Assembly: GCA_001692895.1 (NCBI GenBank)
Contig: KV748218.1
Coordinates: 310,001-374,000, forward strand
Reading direction: 5' to 3'
DNA from: Cenococcum geophilum 1.58
Taxonomy: Eukaryota; Ascomycota; Dothideomycetes; Gloniales; Gloniaceae
Length of the DNA stretch: 64,000 nucleotides
Shown: positions 47,491 to 58,560 of the stretch, piece by piece
Numbering within the stretch: position 1 is the stretch's first letter
Layout of the letters: each line of letters begins with the position of its first letter
Program-made: the position numbers and the translations under genes
Notes under the pieces: generated by a model
The model's input: the letters and a program-made list of their open reading frames with translations, nothing else
Databases searched by the model: none
What the model was told of the DNA's origin: nothing

Positions 47491-48803
47491 GATTTATAAT
47501 ACTTCCTCTATAGGCTATTAAATTTCCTAAAATTATAGCTAATAGGTAAGGTCTTTCTTTCTACCTATATAGTAATCCTATTTTTTATACTATTACTAGT
47601 AAAATATAGTTCCTTATTACTCTACTATCTATTAGCGCTTTAAACTGCTAATCTTACTACTTAATTTATAAATTTAGTTACTATCCTTAAATTCCTTTAA
47701 GGGTTTAAGGCTTTACTACTAGCTCCCTTTAGTCCTATAGGCCTTACCTTTTCTTAATTATTAGCTTAATCCTACTATACTTAGCTTCCTTATTAGCTAA
47801 TATCTAGTTTACTTCTTATCTTTAATATACTATAGATATATATTCTCTAAGTAGTCTTACTACTATTATCTATCTAGGCATTCTTATATTAGGAATCTTC
47901 CTAATTATAATACTGAATTATTTAATTCTGGTCCTTCTACTAAATACTAGCTATATATATACTTAGCATTTCTATACTTTTATTTATCTAGTACTTAATA
48001 TATCCTTATAAGGTACATCTAATATTTTATCTTTAGCGCTTTATATATATTATACTAATTATCTATATATATAATCTATACTAATATATAATATACTAGG
48101 TACTTTAGGTTAACTCTAAGCTTATCTTCCTCTTTAAGTTTAAACCTCTACCTAGGTAATCTAAACGCTAGTCTATTATTTATAGGTACTAAAATTTACC
48201 TTTTACTTCTCTAGTCCTCTAATCTTCCCTCTAAGTCCTTTAATATTATAATTAATACCCCTTTAATATAACTTATACGTTTTTTAGTAATTAATATATT
48301 CTAAATAATCTTTTTATCTAACTATATATAGAAGTCTTCCTACTTATTATTACATTATTACCTATACTACTTTTAGTATAGCTATATAAGTATATATAGC
48401 TTATCTATAAGGAAGTATCTTATTATTACTATATTATAATAACCTTTTATATATCTTTTTTTAAACCTAATAAGAATCCCTAGATCCTCTTCTTATTTTA
48501 GTTTTTTAAGTTACTTAGCCCTAGGTATTCCTCCTCTAGACCTATTTATAATTCTATATATAGATATCCTATTTCTAAGTCCTTTTAATATTCTAAACTC
48601 CTAATATCCTTTTTATTCCTACTATTGCTTAATTTAGCTCTTAAATCCTATTTAGTTTTTGTTTAGCTCATACCTAGTAATTAAACTTTCTAAGTCCTTA
48701 AACTTTATAATTTTAGCATTAATATTTTAACCCTTAGACTAAATACTCTATTTATCTCTTATTAGAGTTATTACTTATTCTCTATATTTATCTTTAGGGA
48801 TAA
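47491..48803. other. T/C-rich RIP-mutated stretch, unassigned
   Basis: Strongly pyrimidine-biased on the plus strand, with long runs of CTA/TTA/TCC. Read on the minus strand it is Lys/Glu/Ile/Tyr-rich and might once have coded a charged, coiled-coil-like protein, but no domain or start can be supported. It precedes the LINE copy at 48,804. The equivalent upstream stretch at 54,335-54,885 is also pyrimidine-rich. Confidence 0.4.
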
Positions 48804-49279
48804 AGGAGCTCTTGCTGCACCTAGCCTAAAAAGACTAAAACTAACCAAAAAGAACCCTAAAAAATACCTAGAGAATCCCCCTAAGATGCATGCATTGCAG
48901 GGGAGGCACACGTCAACCGATGGTAGCTCGCACTCGCGCGTAACCGCTAGATCCACGCCTAATAACGGCCCTCTATAACAAAGACGGGCGAATACCACAC
49001 TATAAAGTGGAAATACCTCTATTATAAAGGTATCTAATAAAATATAAAGCTTACTAAACGCGTCTAGTATCTAGAATTATAGGGGAGTAACTATTATCTA
49101 TAATAAACTAATATAGCTAGCAGAATAGCTCCGCTAGTTTAGCAAACCTTAGGCGCCCCTCTAGTAAACCCTTAATTAAATCCTCTAACGGCTAAGTAAA
49201 ATTAAAAATAAATAAAAAACCCCCTTACTGGTAAACCGCACCTAGGCCACTATAGCTATACTTTTATAGCATAGGGAAC

Positions 49280-50480
49280 CTACCCCCCTTAAGACAATAA
49301 CTGGGCATATAATTATAATATAACTAAATATAGAAAAAGTAGAGGGGCTTAGGGGATAATTAGAAACAAAAGTCCTTATAAAGATTTATAAAGAGGTTTA
49401 TAACATAGTTATAGTCCAATACCTTAGGAGTGGAGATATTAGAGTTACCCTAAAGGACTAATAGGTAAAGGAATAAGCTATAAGGGTAGGGGATAGGCTA
49501 GGAGAATATATTAGCATAAAAGTGCTCTACAAAAATTACTTAGTTAAAGTCCTAGCGGTTCCTATAAGCCTTAGGGTAGAAAAGGGATGCTAGGTAGATA
49601 ATATAGTAAAATATATAGAACGCCTTATACTAGGCCTTAAGATTACCTAAATCTAATAGCTTTAATAGGAAAATATAAACTAAGTAAATAATAAGAATAA
49701 TAAGAGGATATAAGGGCCGCTAGAGACTTGCTAGGGAGACGCTAGTTAAATATATAGCTCCCTTATTATTAGCACGTATATACTAGGAATATAAAAACTC
49801 CTTATCTAAAAAGGAATAATTAGAAATAGCCTTATATATAACGTAAGGCTCTATAACTATAGACTACGCCTAGAATAATGCTACTATTATATATAATAAG
49901 GATATACCTAATCTATATACGCAGTATAGGTATGCTACGGCCACTATATAGGCCCCTACAATATAAGACACTGCCTAAATTAAGACTAAATAAAATATAT
50001 AAACTACCACTAAAGTATATATAAGACGTAGAAGAGAGACGACTATATTAAATATAGGAGGCGAAAGGTAAGGGCTTAATAGTTGCGGGAATAACTATAT
50101 ACTAGGTTATATAAATAGAAATAATAAGTAATAAGCTAGGAGGACGTAGGTGCCTTTTTAGCGTTTCCTACCTTTAGTATTAGGGGGCTAGGCTAGCTAT
50201 CCTAAACCTTAACGGGCTAGAAGTAGCGCCGCGCGATATTACTAAACCGTATAGGGATATAAGGGTCACAGGGGATATAAAGGAAAGGACGCCCTATAGG
50301 AAGACCCCTATAGATAGCTATAGTAAGCTTAAAACCAGGACAATTAAGAATGAGATTTAACGCGGTAAATATAATATTTATAGCTAACCTATAAAGGGCA
50401 TATAACCAGCTAGTAAGAATAGGGGAGGAATTAGAGATAATAATAGATTTAGATATAAAAGCGCTAGTAGGAACATAAGA
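49280..50480 (+). pseudogene. LINE-1a ORF1 (gag-like)
   Basis: The region between the 5' UTR-like part and ORF2. It is rich in Lys/Glu codons, with RIP stops and no firm zinc-knuckle assignment. Called from its position in a LINE. Confidence 0.4.
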
Positions 50481-50579
50481 CATAGAAATAAAAAGCTCTA
50501 TATAAAATAAGTAGCAACTAGGGTATAAATATAAGAGAAGTTCTAAATATTCTAAAGAAAGTAAAAATAGAAGAAGTAA

Positions 50580-53500
50580 GAAATAAAGGAAAGGCGAAGG
50601 ACCCTCACTAGGGGTCCGCTACCTATCTATTATATAGTATAACTACGGCAATATAAACCACTATCTTATAAGGCCTTTACTAGATAGTCTAAACCTAGAG
50701 AAATACTATATCCTTACTATATAAGAGCCGTACTATAATACCTATATATAATTAATATACTGCCCCTAAGGATTTTAGCTCCTATATAAACCAAAAGCAG
50801 CTATATGCGTATACTTTATAATTAGCAAGGCTATTAGCCTATCCTTATAAATATAGCAGGCAGTTAACCTAGATATTACAGTTATAATAATCCAGACATA
50901 TAGGGGACTGGTATAAATTATTAATATATATAACCCTAGGGTTAAAGGGGTCCTATAAATAGAGAACATTATATTAATAATAAGCTTACTAAAAACTAAA
51001 GGTATAGAGTCCATCTTACTAGGAGATATAAACCTCTACTACCCGCGGTAAGGGGGTATCTATATTACTGCTAATTAATAGGTAAAGTGCCTACTAAGAG
51101 CTATAGATACCTAGGGCCTTAAGTTAGCTACCCTTTTAGATACAACTATATAGTAATAAGGAACCTCTAAAAGTATAATTGACCTTATATTTATAGACGA
51201 AGGCCTATACTAAAGACTTAAAAGGTGTAACCCTAAAGAAGAATAAGCACTCGCCTTAAACTATATCCCCATCTAAATATAGCTAGATTTAGATATTAAG
51301 GCGCAACTAAATAGTAAAAGATACGTAATAAAAAAGCTTAAAATAAATAGTTTCCTTAATACAGTTAAACAACAACTTTAAGACCTAGAAGAAATCTACC
51401 CAATTCTAAATAAGTAAGGCTTATTAGCTACCCATAAGGAAATCGATTAAAGACCGGAAAGGATCTAGGCAGCAATTAAAAATAAGCTAAAAAAGCACTG
51501 CCTAGTCTTAAAACTGGGCCCCTATACACAATATATATGGTCTATATAATATATAGTTTTTATTACTAGCTAATAATAAGCAAGAAGAAAATATATAAGT
51601 AACTATAACCCTAAAGATAAGAGATAATATAAAGATATAAGAAACCAGTTAAAGAATACCCTAAAGAAAGAAGTAAGGAATAACTAAAAACGGTTTATAA
51701 ACGAGCACACTTTTAATCTAAGCCTCCCCTATAATAAGGGCCTTTAGGCTATAGCAAAATAGGTAAAGAAAAAGGCAAGGCGCCTAATAGAAGACCTATA
51801 CCTACTACCCCTATAAAGAGTAGGGGAATTATAGGCTACTAATAACAATAATAAGAAGGTAAAAATCCTTATAAAAAGGTTCTTCCCCTAACCGGCTCTA
51901 GCAGACCTTAGTGACATTATAGGTAAAACATTGGTAACTCGCCTAAGGGTTAACAGCGATATAATAATAGAGGAAATGGCTAGAACTATTAGCCGCCTTT
52001 TAAATAATATAGTATTAGGACTAGATAGGATTCTAAATAAGGCCTTAAAAACCTATAAACTACTTATAGCACCCTAGCTTACAGATATAGCCAGAGCTTA
52101 CTTTACCGTAGGTTACTACCCACGACTTAGAAGATCTATAATAACGGTTATTCTATAAAAAGAATGTAAAGCAGATTACTTAATCCTAGGAAGCTACCGC
52201 CCTATTGCCTTAAAAAACACCCTTAGTAAGATCTTAGAAAAGGTAATAGCGGACCGTATAGTAAATATGGCTAAGGAATACGACCTACTACTATAAAGCC
52301 AAATAGGGGCAAGAAAGAACCGCTTAACACTATCAGCACTTACGCTACTCGCTACCACTATTAAATCCGCATAGGCGATGCGAAGGGACTTTGTAGTATT
52401 AATACTCAGCCTATATATTAGCGGCACCTACAATAACGTACCCTATAAGCGTCTCCTATATATCCTTAGGGTAAAAGGCTTCCTAGAATAGATTATATAA
52501 TTTATTTAAGAGTTTATAGGTTAAAAAGAAATATTACTAGTCTTCAGCAAATACTAGAGCCCCCCTATTATAGTTATAACAGGAATACTATAAGAATTAC
52601 CCCTCTCGCCTATACTCTTCCTTTTCTTTATAAGTAACTTACTTAACTTCTTTAAGGAAGGGGCGACCTAAAAAATAGGCTTTATTAATAATATAAACCT
52701 AATTATATACGGGCTAATAGCCGTAAAGAATTGCAGAATACTAAAGAAAGCTTATAACACCTATATAAAATAGGCAAGATAATATAGAGTCCAATTCTCA
52801 CTAGAGAAATACCAGCTAATCTACTTTATAAGAAAACGTAACCAATCTACAGATCTTTAGCATATAATTTACATCTAAGGCTTTAGGGGTTAACTAGTTT
52901 AGGGCCTAAGGGTATTAGGAGTATAGGTAGATAATAAGCTCCGGTAGAGCGCATATGCGGTATAAACGGCCCGTAAGGGCTAAGTATAGTATATTACATT
53001 ATCTAGGATCGTTAATTCTATATAGGGTCTATGCTTCTAGAGGTCACGCCTACTATATATAGTAGTTATCCGGCCAACTATAACATATAGGTCCAGTATT
53101 TAGGCCATTAGAGAATCTAAGAAAGGCCCCCCTAATTCACTCCTTAAACTACTCTAAAAGGTCTAAATAGCCTGCCTCTAGAGTATAATAGGCAGATATA
53201 AGCAAACGGCTACAGCACTGCTTAAAAAGGAAGCCAATATTCCCCCCCTATAACTATATATTAAAGCCGCTATAATATAAAGGGCGTAAAATAAACGCAA
53301 CTCTAATATTATAAAGTATATTAAGACACGCCTAAGTAAACTATAGAGGGACCTTAGGGCGCCCTATAGGAGAACAAACTAATAACCCTAAAGTAGGGAA
53401 GACATATTAGAGAAACAGGTAAAGAAAGTAAAAGAAAAATAGTACTGCTTTAGGGCCTAGGCCTATATAGAGGAGAAAGGGAGACGCGTAAAAGGCTAGT

Positions 53501-54070
53501 AAAGATAACAGTAAGAGAGAGAAAGGAGCTAAAGTAGAGTATAAAAAAACGCTAGGAAACCATCTACCGCAATATAATACTGGCTAGACTAACGCTAGAG
53601 AGGTATATAGAAGTCAAAGGTATAAAGGCTAACTAAGGCAAGAGGAACCTAAGCCGTAGCATAGTTAACGCTATAGGGGGTAAATACTTTAGGGCTCTAA
53701 GAAGGCCTAACAAAAGCAAAAAATATAATAGCAACACTCTTAAGAATAGGAATAATAGGACTAAAAGACTAGCTCTACTAGGTGGGTATCCTAGTAGGTA
53801 GCCTAAGATACAAATATAGCTAGCCAAGATAGACACCAAAACATATAATACTGTTATACCCCTTATACACTAACCAAAAAGCAATGCTTTTAGTAGCTAG
53901 CATAGAGAACTATAATATACTACTCTTAATATAAAAAGGCCTTAAGGCGGTTACCTAGTAGCTTATTAGCTAAAATATACTAAACCAGTTCCGGGTTATA
54001 AAGGAAATAGCAATAAAGGGTAGGGGGAGCGAGTAATGGGCGCCCCCTAATGACTCTACAGTAGTAGAGT
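50580..54070 (+). pseudogene. LINE-1a ORF2 (endonuclease, RT, RNase H)
   Basis: The apurinic-type endonuclease is at 50,600-51,250: TIQEPYYNTYI for the family AIQEPWRN, then LLGDINLYYPR for LLGDFNLHHP. The reverse transcriptase is at about 52,130-52,830: LGSYRPIALKNTLSKILEKVIADR, QIGARKNRLT, LSLYISGTYNNVPYKRL (from LDISGAFDNV), GILxELPLSPILFLFFISNL (from GIPQGSPLSPILF), and GFINNINLIIYG, where the YVDD-like catalytic Asp pair has become Asn-Asn. A C-terminal RNase H-like region runs to about 54,000. This domain order matches Tad1 and other I-superfamily LINEs of fungi. Inactive. Confidence 0.85.
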
Positions 54071-54311
54071 AAAGTTTACAATACTAGCGCGTCTATAGGC
54101 TTGTTATAGCAGCAGTAGTTCCTAAGAAGGTTAAAAAGTAAGGTAGTAAAGCACCATAGGTAACTTATAGGCGCCTTGTAGGCGCCTTATAGGCGAGTCC
54201 TAAAAGGTAGAAAGATAGATTACGGGGTTTTCTTAAATAGAGTTTTCTCCCTATATGTATATAAGGAGTAGTCCGCGTAAGCCCAATAGGGATTTAAATT
54301 AGACGTTAAGC

Positions 54312-54334
54312 AATAAATAATAATAATAATAATA
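54312..54334 (+). repeat. (TAA)n 3' tail of LINE-1a
   Basis: AATAAATAATAATAATAATA-like tract terminating the LINE, a microsatellite tail as used by I/Tad-type elements. Confidence 0.75.
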
Positions 54335-54885
54335 TTTATCTTTAGGAAGTCTTTATCCTATATTTATTTATTTATCTTTATACTAAGCTATTACTTATAG
54401 CTATTAATTTTTGTCTATTATTAGTCCTTAAGCTATCCTTATCTTATCTTAAGAGTCTTAAGTTTATCTTATCTTATTTTAAAAATCTTAAGTATCTCTT
54501 ATCTTATCTTAAGAATCTTAATCCTATAGCCTTTTATCTTTATTAAGTAGTAAGGTAGTAATAGTAAATAGTTATCTACTAAGTTTACTCTAAAATATTC
54601 TTCTTTTCCTATCTTATAAAGTAATAGATATTATATCTAATAGAGTATTAATAACTATTACTAATTTAGTTTCTATTTCTAAACTAGCCTCTACCTTAAT
54701 TATTATATCTTTAAGGCTTATATACTCCTAGTAAGCCGCCTTTATTATCTTATTATTACTACTAATAGTCTAATTATCTTAATCTTTAGATCTTACTACT
54801 TAGTAGAATTAGTATATAAGAACTTTCTCTACTAACTACTAGCTATATATACTATCTATATTTATACCTAAATATATTAAGAAAA
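54335..54885. other. Pyrimidine-rich spacer with an imperfect tandem repeat
   Basis: Contains about three copies of CTTATCTTATCTTAAGARTCTT-type units between 54,435 and 54,530. It is otherwise T-rich RIP-mutated sequence without a domain. Confidence 0.55.
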
Positions 54886-55570
54886 GAGGAGCTCTTGCTA
54901 TACCCGGCCTAAAAAGACTAAAGCTAACTAAAAGAACCCTAAAAAACACCTAGAGAATACCCCTAAGATATATATATTATAGGGGAGGTATATATTAAAT
55001 AATAGTGGTTTGCACTTATGCGCGACCACTAGAACTACGCCTAGTAATGGCACTCTATAATAAAGATAAGCGAATACTATACTATAAAGTGGAAATACCT
55101 TTATTAAGAAGGCATCTAATAAAATATAAAGCCTATTAGACGTGTCTAGTATCTAGAATTATAGGGGAGTAACTATTAGCTATAATAATCTAATATAGCT
55201 AGTAGAATGGCTTCGCTAGTCTAGTAAACCTTAGGCGCCCCTCTAGTAAACCCTTAATTAAATCCTCTAACGGCTAAGTAAAATTAAAAATAAATAAAAC
55301 CCCTCCTTATTGGTAAACCGCACCTAGGCCACTATAGCTACACTTCTATAGTATAGGGAACTTAATCCCCTTAAAATAATAACCGGGTATATAATTATAA
55401 TACAACTAAATATAGAAAAAGTAGAGGGATTTAGGGGATAATTAGAAACAGAAGTCCTTATAAAGATTTATAAAAAGGTTTATAACGCTATTACAGTCTA
55501 ATACCTTAAAAGTAGAGATATTAGAGTTACCCTAAAGGACTAATAGGTAAAGGAACGAGTTATAAGAGTA
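54886..55570 (+). mobile_element. LINE-1b, left part
   Basis: Aligns with 48,804-49,490 of LINE-1a, starting at the same 5' position. It is more heavily RIP-mutated in the 5' part (GCATGCATTGCAG of LINE-1a is ATATATATTATAG here). It is interrupted at 55,570 by the TIR-bounded insertion and resumes at 63,191. Confidence 0.85.
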
Positions 55571-55867
55571 TATTAGGAAAAAATTTACCAGCATCTAATT
55601 TTACTTTTTTACTATTTTAGCATTTTCTAGCATTTAGCAGCTAAATGTGGCATTTATTACTAGGTACTAGCATTTAGCCGCCAAAGGCCGCATTTGTAAT
55701 TAAGTATTAGCATTTAGCTGCTAAATGCAGCATTTATTACTAAGTACTAGCATTTAACCGCTAAATGCCGCATTTATAATTAAGTATTAGCATTTAGCTA
55801 CTAAATGCTAGAAAATGCTAAAATAGCAAAAAAGTAAAATTAGATACTAGTAAATTTTTTCCTAATA
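55571..55867. repeat. MITE-like palindromic unit with 40-bp internal repeats
   Basis: 297 bp with inverted termini of about 75 bp (TATTAGGAAAAAATTTAC at the left, its complement at the right), flanked by TA on both sides. The interior is about four copies of a 40-bp unit, each with a self-complementary core GCATTTAGCnGCTAAATGC. The right end of the outer insertion (63,130-63,190) carries the same core and terminus. Confidence 0.8.
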
Positions 55868-55874
55868 TAAAGGC

Positions 55875-55942
55875 TCCGTACGAAGTTCCGTATAAAGCTC
55901 TATATAAAGCTCTACACGAAGCTCTATATAAAGCTCTATACC
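55875..55942. repeat. 12-bp tandem repeat
   Basis: About five copies of a TATAAAGCTCTA/CACGAAGCTCTA unit. Confidence 0.75.
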
Positions 55943-56041
55943 CCCTATATACACCTAGGTAACTACCTTATTTTTTACCCTTTCTTATATTCTCCCTACC
56001 TAAGAAGATACTAGAACAACAGCTAGCAAACAACTATTACT

Positions 56042-56180
56042 AGAGCTAGACGACCGTTAGAGCTAGATAACCGTCGTTAAAGCTAGACGATTGTCGCTAG
56101 AGCTAGACAACCGTTGTTAGAGCTAGACGACCGTTGCCAGAGCTAGACGACCGTCATTATCGCTATATAACCGTCGCTAG
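56042..56180. repeat. 20-bp tandem repeat
   Basis: About seven imperfect copies of AGAGCTAGACGACCGTTGYY. The CGACCGT parts retain CG dinucleotides, consistent with RIP acting on CA rather than CG. Confidence 0.8.
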
Positions 56181-56257
56181 AGTCATATAATAACCGTTTA
56201 AATAACTAGCTAGCGAACACGATAAACGATTTAATTAATTGATTTAATTAAGGTAAT

Positions 56258-56321
56258 ATAGATAGGTAGGCACAAACAGGTAGGCATAAATAGATAGATA
56301 TAAATGGGTAGGTATAGATAA

Positions 56322-56353
<32 letters not shown>

Positions 56354-56540
56354 GTAGGTAGGTAGGTAGGTAGGTAGATAGGTAAGTAGGTAGGTAGGCA
56401 GGTAGGTAGGTAGGTAGGTAGGTAGGTAGGTAGGTAAGCAGATAGGTAGGTAAGTAGGTAGGTAGGTAGGCAGGTAGGCAGGTAGGCAGGTAGGCAGGTA
56501 GGCAGGTAGGTAGATAGGTTAGTAAGTAGGCAGGTAAAAG
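56258..56540. repeat. Tetranucleotide microsatellite (TAGG/CAGG/TAGA)n
   Basis: About 280 bp of GGTA-type repeats with interspersed GATA, GACA and GGCA variants. Confidence 0.9.
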
Positions 56541-56639
56541 AGAACCGTCGCTATATTATATTAAATTATCTAAAATAATATAATTTTTTTGCACCAACTG
56601 CGTAGGAAAAGTAATACTTATTTATTGCTTAAATTAAGT

Positions 56640-56895
56640 AAGATATATAGAATACGTAAGAAGGGTATTATATATAGAATGTATAAGGAGGGCATTATAT
56701 ATAGAATACGCGAGGAGGGCATTACATATTAATTGCGCATTAAGTGTAAAATACGTAATTAGCTGCACTGTATTATTAAATATAGTAGTATACCGCACTA
56801 TATTATTAAATATAGCAGTATACCGCACTGTATTGTTAAATATAGCAGTATATAATAGTATACCGTACTGCATTATTAAATATAGCAGTATGCCG
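56640..56895. repeat. Two adjacent minisatellites of about 27 and 30 bp
   Basis: First, three copies of ATATATAGAATACGYRAGRAGG plus a short variable part (56,643-56,730). Then about four copies of TATTATTAAATATAGYAGTA plus TACCGCACTG (56,767-56,895). An open minus-strand frame here is only a by-product of the repeats. Confidence 0.75.
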
Positions 56896-56933
56896 TACCT
56901 TAGTTAATACTATACGCTACACATATAACGGCG

Positions 56934-57136
56934 TTATTGTATATTACCTACCAAATTCTACCATATTCTGCCGACCTATAATTAGCCCGCCCAAAGCTAG
57001 CGCCTTAGCAGCTTACCCTATATATTTATTTACATTGGTCCTAGCAACCCCTTTTCCTTCTCTTTAGCTTAGTATCTTTATAATATAGTATTCTACAAGC
57101 TTTAGTTTAGAGGCATTTATACAAGCCGTAATATTA
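56934..57136 (+). repeat. 5' LTR of Gypsy-3
   Basis: Aligns with 62,898-63,110, including the shared AATTAGCCCGCCCAAAGCTA segment. More RIP transitions than the right LTR. Confidence 0.9.
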
Positions 57137-57249
57137 TACTAAGCTCTCCCTACCTTGCCTGGGAAGGCTTTAATAATATCCTACCCTAAAGAAACTTTAT
57201 CTGCAATGACGCACTAACGCGCTATACTTAGACACTAAAACAACTCTAT

Positions 57250-58560
57250 ATTGCCTGGGAAGGCCTAGATAATATTTCACCTTATAAGCTAAATAGGACT
57301 AGACCTATACCCCTAGAATTAAAACTAAAGCGTATAATACTAATAAACTTTAGGAAGCTAACAATAGCACCTAAAGCAAGTTTATTTAAGAGAGCTACCT
57401 CTACCTAAAAGGAACCCGAGATCTAATTAGGATTAGAAATTAAAGATAATAATAACGTCGTAGACATACGCGAGTAGATTTGCACCCTTGTAGCCAGCTA
57501 AGAAGCTAATTATCTTAAAGCAAGAAATATATAAGAGACCCTATAAGAGATCTTAGAAAGCCTTACGGCTCTATAAAATAGCCTAGCTTCCCCTTCTTAA
57601 AGCCCTAGCCGACCTATTTACTCTACTGAATATAATATACTAGGGAGTATAGATATAATAACAAAGCAATTAAAGTCCGTTAAGCTCCCTAACCCCCTAC
57701 TACTATCTAATGGGATAGACCCTACCTTTAAGAATTAGAGGATTTAAGTACGAGAAAAGCTCTATATTAACTACAACTATTTCCTTTCTAAAGAAGCCAA
57801 AATGCTCTATGTTTTTAGTTAAACCACTAGGGACGCCTAACGGCACCTTTAAGCTAAGTTTAAGGATAACTCCCCTATTTAATTTATATCTATTAATAAG
57901 ATAATACGGCACCTAGCGGCTATCTATATTAACCTAAATAAAGTACGGGATACCTGTTATAACTATAATCGCCTAATAATAAAACTAAACTAACCCTTTA
58001 CTAAATTCTAAACTTAATTCCTATACCTTACAGGAGAAGGCTAGGTTCCCCTTAAGAACTACTAATTAGACCTATATAATAAGCTAACAATCCGGCTATA
58101 AGAAAAAATCGCTATAACCTTAGATAACCTCCAACCTATAAAAGACTCGCAGCTTATTACTTATTATTAGACTTAAAACTAAAGCAGATTAATACCCGCC
58201 CTAATTAGCAGAAGTAACTCTATAACGATTAGAACTTACTAGCTACGCCTATAAGAGCTAGAGCAGGAAGATAAGTTATAACTACTCTTATACTAAAGGC
58301 GGTTATAACTATATACCAACAAGCCTCGCCTAACCAGTTACGTACCATACTATTAACTAGTATTCGCCGCAATACTCCAATTAACCCTGCTTCGGCTATA
58401 TGCTTTAACTATAATAAGTAGAGCTACTTTACCTTATCCTACCCGGAGCTAAAGGATATAGGCGATATTAAGGAGATAAAGGAAGGAGAAACGTCTAATA
58501 AGTTAGGAAAAGAAGAACTCTAGGGAAAGACTTCCCCCTAGGGTACCCTATCGATCTTAA
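57250..58560 (+). pseudogene. Gypsy-3 gag
   Basis: Gag-like frame with PNPLLLSNGIDPTFKN near 57,690-57,735 and NQPFTKFQTQFLYLTGEG near 57,985-58,035. It ends in a zinc knuckle CX2CX4HX4C at 58,401-58,442, in which the second Cys, the His and the last Cys have become Tyr and one Trp a stop. RIP-inactivated. Confidence 0.78.

Larger units (their letters stand above)
48804..54334 (+). mobile_element. LINE-1a: Tad/I-like non-LTR retrotransposon, near full length
   Basis: About 5.5 kb. The 5' start is defined by the start of similarity to the copy at 54,886 (AGGAGCTCTTGCTGCACC). The 3' end is a (TAA)n-type tail at 54,312-54,334. The interior holds an ORF1 region and an ORF2 with endonuclease, reverse transcriptase and RNase H. 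Its 5' 200 bp are much less RIP-damaged than in the second copy. RIP stops break both ORFs. Confidence 0.82.

Noticed and set aside
56042..56180. Regular 20-bp repeats that might suggest a CRISPR-like array
   Set aside because: The units are contiguous with no spacers, in a eukaryotic transposon context; this is an ordinary tandem repeat.
56634..56873. 79-codon minus-strand frame of repetitive peptide
   Set aside because: Produced by the 27- and 30-bp minisatellites, whose periods are multiples of three; no sign of a gene.
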